From positions 3,472,001-3,536,000 of the forward strand of contig NZ_CP085081.1 in assembly GCF_023243115.1 (NCBI RefSeq): DNA of 64,000 nt, written 5' to 3'. A model generated the notes under the pieces. That model worked only from the letters and a program-made list of their open reading frames with translations, ran no database searches and had not been told where the DNA came from. This DNA is from Sediminicoccus sp. KRV36. Its GTDB lineage: Bacteria > Pseudomonadota > Alphaproteobacteria > Acetobacterales > Acetobacteraceae. Positions 62,201 through 64,000 of the stretch are shown here, one piece after another. A program made the position numbers and the translations under genes. Positions within the stretch are counted from its first letter, which is position 1; each line of letters opens with the position of its first letter.

Positions 62201-64000
62201 TTGCCCCAAACCACATAGACCGCGCCCGCATTGATGCCGCGGGCCACGCTCGTATCCGAATAGAGCGAGGGGTCGCTGTCATTATAGGGCGCTGCGATCA
62301 CCAGTTCCGCCAGTCCATCGCCGTTCATGTCGGCGATCGAGGTAACGGCATAGCCGGCCTGGTCGGTGTTGGTGCCGTAGAAGGAGTAAGGCGAGGTCTC
62401 CGAGCCATTCTCGCCGATGATCTTGAAGCCACCCACGCCCGCCGCGACGTCATCGAGGTTGATGGCCGCGCCATCCGCCTTGCCAAAGACCAGATAGGCC
62501 GCACCCGCATCCGTGCCGCCCTGGTCATTCCGATGGGTGCCAATCAGCAATTCCGCGCGGCCATCGCCGTTGAGGTCACCCACCGAGGCCACGGAGATGC
62601 CCAGCGTATCGCCGGCATTCTCGCCGATGATCTTGTAGCCGCCCAAACCGGCCGCCACGTTGGCGAGGTCCACATTGGTGCCGCTGGCCTTGCCGAACAC
62701 CACATAGGCCGCGCCGGCATTGGCACCGCCCGCCGAGTCATAGCGCGAGCTGACCAGGATATCCGCCAGCCCATCGCCATTGAGGTCCTGCACGGCGGCG
62801 ATGGCATAGCCGGTGCCGCCGCCGGTGATCGTGAAGCCAGCCATGCCGTCCCGGACGTTGGCCATGCTGATTGGGTTGGTGCCGGACTGGCCCCAGACCA
62901 CCGCGGCCTCGCCGCCGGCATAGCCGACCAGAACTTCCGGCAGGCCATCGCCATTCAGGTCGGCGATGCTGCCCACCGGGCCTGTCAGCAACTCCGTCTG
63001 ATACACGCCGCTGATCCGATAGCCGCCGGTGCCGGCCGCGATGTCGTCGAGATTGATGGTCGTCCCATCTGCCTTGCCGAACACGACATAAGTGGCGCCC
63101 AGCGACCCATCGCGCACGCCGGGCGCACTGACCAGCACTTCGTCCAGCCCATCGCCATTGAGATCGCCGATCGAGCCGATCGCCGTGCCGGCCTGGTGAT
63201 CGAAGCCCTCGCCGATGATCTTGTAGCCGCCCACACCTGCCGCCACGGCATTCAGGCTGATCACCGGCATGACCGGCGTCGCGCCCGAGATCGTGATGGC
63301 CGCCACGTCATTGGCACCCGCGATGGCGACGCTGATCACCTGGCTCGCCGAGCCATCGAGCGAAGCGACGGTCAGGCTGTCCGTCACGGATTGCCCCGCC
63401 GCCAGCGCCTGCACATCCGGCGCCGCGTTATCCAGGACGTAGCCCCACACGCCCGTCCCGGCATCGAAGCTGAAGCTGCCATAGGTGCCGGCCAGCGAGG
63501 CCGGTGTCGCGAAGCCTGACTGGCCCGCATCCGCGTCCAGCACGCCGAGCGTGCCAGAGGCCGTCAGCACCCCATCCTCGGCCACCGAGCCCGCGCTGGT
63601 GCCGGTGATCACCGCCGTGTCATTGGCGCCGTTGATGGTCACCAGGATGTCCTGGCTGGCCGTACCATCGACGGATTTCACGGTCAGCTTGTCGATCAGG
63701 GACTGGCCCAGGGCCAGCGCCTGCACGGCCGGCGCCGCGCTGTTGAGCGTATAGGTCCAGGCGCCCGTCGTCGCATCGAAGCCGAAGCTGCCATAGGTTC
63801 CGGCCACCGTGCCGACCGGGCTCCCGCTGGATGCACTTCCGCTGGAACTGCTCGAACTGGTAGTGCTACTGCTGGTGCTGGTGCTGGTGCTGGTGCTGGT
63901 GCTGGTGGTGCTGCTCGAACTGACCGCCAAAGAGCGAGGGCCCGGGAATCCCGGCGGGCCCGGCGGAAGCGGGGCTGGTGACGTCGGCACGGCGAAGCGC
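56275..64000 (-). CDS. giant VCBS/FG-GAP repeat surface or secreted protein (5' end outside window)
   Basis: At least 2,570 residues, open to the right edge, so the N terminus is unseen (a GTG at 63990 is not needed as start). Visible order: a Ser/Thr low-complexity run, VCBS domains (AEDGxLxASGxLxVxDxDAGQ, YGSFSFDAxTGxWGYxL), propeller 1, three VCBS, propeller 2, five VCBS, propeller 3, stop. Each propeller has seven FG-GAP blades with Ca-binding DLNGDGxxE loops, as in integrin alpha heads. Such proteins are adhesins or matrix proteins, commonly exported by type I secretion, but no RTX nonapeptides or transporter genes are visible. The end ...SQSSWLL gives no clear signal. Confidence 0.85.
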   Translation of the reverse strand, partial: RFAVPTSPAPLPPGPPGFPGPRSLAVSSSSTTSTSTSTSTSTSSSTTSSSSSSGSASSGSPVGTVAGTYGSFGFDATTGAWTYTLNSAAPAVQALALGQSLIDKLTVKSVDGTASQDILVTINGANDTAVITGTSAGSVAEDGVLTASGTLGVLDADAGQSGFATPASLAGTYGSFSFDAGTGVWGYVLDNAAPDVQALAAGQSVTDSLTVASLDGSASQVISVAIAGANDVAAITISGATPVMPVISLNAVAAGVGGYKIIGEGFDHQAGTAIGSIGDLNGDGLDEVLVSAPGVRDGSLGATYVVFGKADGTTINLDDIAAGTGGYRISGVYQTELLTGPVGSIADLNGDGLPEVLVGYAGGEAAVVWGQSGTNPISMANVRDGMAGFTITGGGTGYAIAAVQDLNGDGLADILVSSRYDSAGGANAGAAYVVFGKASGTNVDLANVAAGLGGYKIIGENAGDTLGISVASVGDLNGDGRAELLIGTHRNDQGGTDAGAAYLVFGKADGAAINLDDVAAGVGGFKIIGENGSETSPYSFYGTNTDQAGYAVTSIADMNGDGLAELVIAAPYNDSDPSLYSDTSVARGINAGAVYVVWGKANTTTVNLDDVAAGRGGFKIYGEEGDALGSAVSSIGDLNGDGLAELLIGSESDSGNYNNNSDHGSAYVVFGKATGTAVSTATISAGIGGYKIHAESSGGYAGRALGSIGDLNGDGLPEVLVSAYLNSNEGGGQAGAAYVVFGQAPPPAPTGVAEDGLLTLGGTITVADADAGQSGFVVPASLVGTYGSFTLNAATGAWGYTLANASAAVQGLVSGQSVTDSIVITSTDGSASKSLVVSIAGQDDAAVITGAATGSVAEDGALSASGMLVVTDPDAGQAGFAAPASLAGSYSMFSFDAATGAWGYALANAGANVQGLKTGQSVTDSLTVTSLDGSASQMIRVSIAGQDDAAVITGTSAGSVAEDGTLTASGMLSVADPDNGEAGFATPASLLGSYGTFSFDAGTGIWGYTLNNAAANVQALAAGQSVTDSLTVASLDGSASQVISVAIAGANDVAAITISGATPVMPVISLNAVAAGVGGYKIYGEAFNDQAGVTVTSVGDMNGDGLPEVLLGAHLNGAGGFYAGAGYVVFGKADGVAVNLDQVAAGTGGFKIMGENVQDRAGFSLSSIGDLNGDGRADLLISAPGNDAGGSDGGAAYVVWGKADGTTVNLDDVSRGTGGYKIQGEGRLGADTAGYAVSAIGDLNGDGLPEILLTAPEEQTGGRSSGAAYVVFGKSGGGTVKLTDVAAGTGGYKILGEGVDNFLGYSIASVADLNGDGRAELLVGAHLNGNAGGTNAGAAYLVFGKADGTAINLSSVAAGTGGFKIIGENGQDQAGRNVTSISDLNGDGLAELVIAAPGGDMPGNGEAGAVYVVWGKSNTTTVNLDDVAAGIGGFKIYGEQGDALGSAVSSIGDLNGDGLAELLIGSESDSGNYNNASDHGSAYVVFGKSTGTAVSTATISAGIGGYKIHAESSGGYAGRALGSIGDLNGDGLPEVLVSAYLNSNEGGGQAGAAYVVFGQAPPPAPTGVAEDGLLTLGGTITVADADAGQSGFVVPASLVGTYGSFTLNAATGAWGYTLANASAAVQGLVSGQSVTDSIVITSTDGSASKSLVVSIAGQDDAAVITGAATGSVAEDGALSASGMLVVTDPDAGQAGFAAPASLAGSYSMFSFDAATGAWGYALANAGANVQGLKTGQSVTDSLTVTSLDGSASQMIRVSIAGQDDAAVITGSSAGAVAEDGTLTATGTLSVVDPDAGQARFATPASLVGSYGTFSFDAGTGAWGYALNNAAANVQALITGQRMTESLVVSSLDGAASTTIQLEVQGRDDTAAITGSSAGAVAEDGTLTASGTLSVVDPDAGQAGFATPASLAGVYGTFSFDAATGAWGYALNNAGANVQALAAGQSVTDSLAVTSSDGSASRMINIAIAGANDIATMAGTFRGSVLEDTALTASGRVTATDADAGQSGFMTPASLAGKYGSFSFNAGTGDWGYALNNGLAAVQALNNGQSLTDSLAIDSTDASSRRYLVVTIGGKSEGAQVVQAINLDDVAAGRGGYKIYGEHAGDQAGFPSLGLADLNGDGLSEMFIGAHKNNGGGATSGAAYVVWGAAAGSAAVNLDNVAAGNGGYKIYGENSDDQLAWGSGLGSVSDLNGDGMFELVVAGRGNDNAGGANAGAVYVVWGKSSGSAVNLDSVAAGNGGYKIIGENAGDLLGSGGVGSIGDLNGDGKSEIVVVAPNNGGNAGGAYVVWGKSDGALVNLDNVAAGNGGYKITGENANDQMWSMGISSDLNGDGKGEILLASLNDGAGGASAGAAYVVWGKSSGTGVNLDDVALGLGGFKIIGEKAGDLISSITGVGDINGDGLGEILLGGEGDDAGGNNAGAAYVVWGKASGTAVNLDDVALGVGGFKIYGENAADQVSRVQSLGDINGDGMADLGIQAYWNDNGGGTNAGAAYVVWGKADGMAVNLDTVANGVGGFKIYGESANDLAGIGLSVIADLNGDGMSDILVGALQNDNAGGNDAGASYVVYSQSSWLL
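58713..59690. repeat. intragenic long repeat, left copy
   Basis: Almost identical to 61161-62138 at a constant offset of 2,448 bases (816 codons). It covers two VCBS domains and the last two blades of propeller 2. Divergence rises past about 59,690. Confidence 0.8.
61161..62138. repeat. intragenic long repeat, right copy
   Basis: Partner of 58713-59690, covering two VCBS domains and the end of propeller 1. A shorter repeat of the linker that opens each propeller is also seen at 60781 and 63244. Confidence 0.8.
63871..63906. repeat. hexanucleotide microsatellite (GCTGGT)6 in the giant gene
   Basis: Six uninterrupted copies on the plus strand, encoding alternating Ser-Thr on the minus strand within a Ser/Thr-rich linker. 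Gain or loss of units would change linker length without shifting the frame. Confidence 0.85.

Noticed and set aside
58713..63420. Repeats that might be taken for a CRISPR array
   Set aside because: Repeat lengths are hundreds of bases, spaced in codon multiples within one reading frame, and there are no unique spacers of constant size or cas genes.

Overview
The window is 64 kb of high-GC DNA from an alphaproteobacterium. The separate b and b' subunits in the ATP synthase F0 operon, the dciA-dsbA-smc cluster next to mutY, and the DUF1491 and DUF1674 genes all fit this class. Codon use and the gene set suggest Acetobacteraceae, near Roseomonas; that placement is inference, since no rRNA is present.

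Left core, 1-20.7 kb. A cut methyltransferase gene is followed by serC and an acyl-CoA dehydrogenase with overlapping stop and start, an adenosine-deaminase-family gene overlapping a tripartite-tricarboxylate-type binding protein, a reduced PIG-L-like gene, a Rieske ring-hydroxylating dioxygenase operon (alpha, beta, ferredoxin; no reductase), an MFS transporter and a family-5 solute-binding protein. Then come atpI-B-E-F'-F, smc, a DsbA-like oxidoreductase, dciA, mutY, a DUF302 gene and tRNA-Ser(CGA).

Accessory region, 20.8-41.9 kb, lies between two tRNA-Ser genes whose 3' ends face each other. A 177-bp direct repeat (about 91% identical, no gaps) starts in the 3' end of tRNA-Ser(CGA) and recurs 15.9 kb away, so 20.8-36.9 kb looks like an integrated island. 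It holds a decayed BREX type 3 locus in which brxC is joined out of frame to the 3' half of pglZ, an orphan Phd-type antitoxin, prophage tail debris with a tape-measure/tail-tip fusion, and two divergent operons on a shared palindrome: TetR-GST-YghU-peroxiredoxin-peroxiredoxin-haloacid dehalogenase to the left, and thioredoxin-CcdA-DUF302-YeeE-TauE to the right. The second unit, 37-41.7 kb, carries a 572-aa orphan of unlike base composition, a DUF499-C-terminus-like gene and a tyrosine recombinase beside tRNA-Ser(GGA).

Right core, 42-64 kb: DUF1674, htpX, DUF1491, a small conserved gene, parE, a bile-acid-symporter-like protein, an esterase-fold protein lacking its nucleophile, a ToxR/CadC-like regulator, dps, an MFS exporter, a purine permease, another orphan solute-binding protein, msrP, and finally at least 2,570 codons of a giant surface or secreted protein built from three arrays of seven FG-GAP blades separated by VCBS domains, cut by the right edge.
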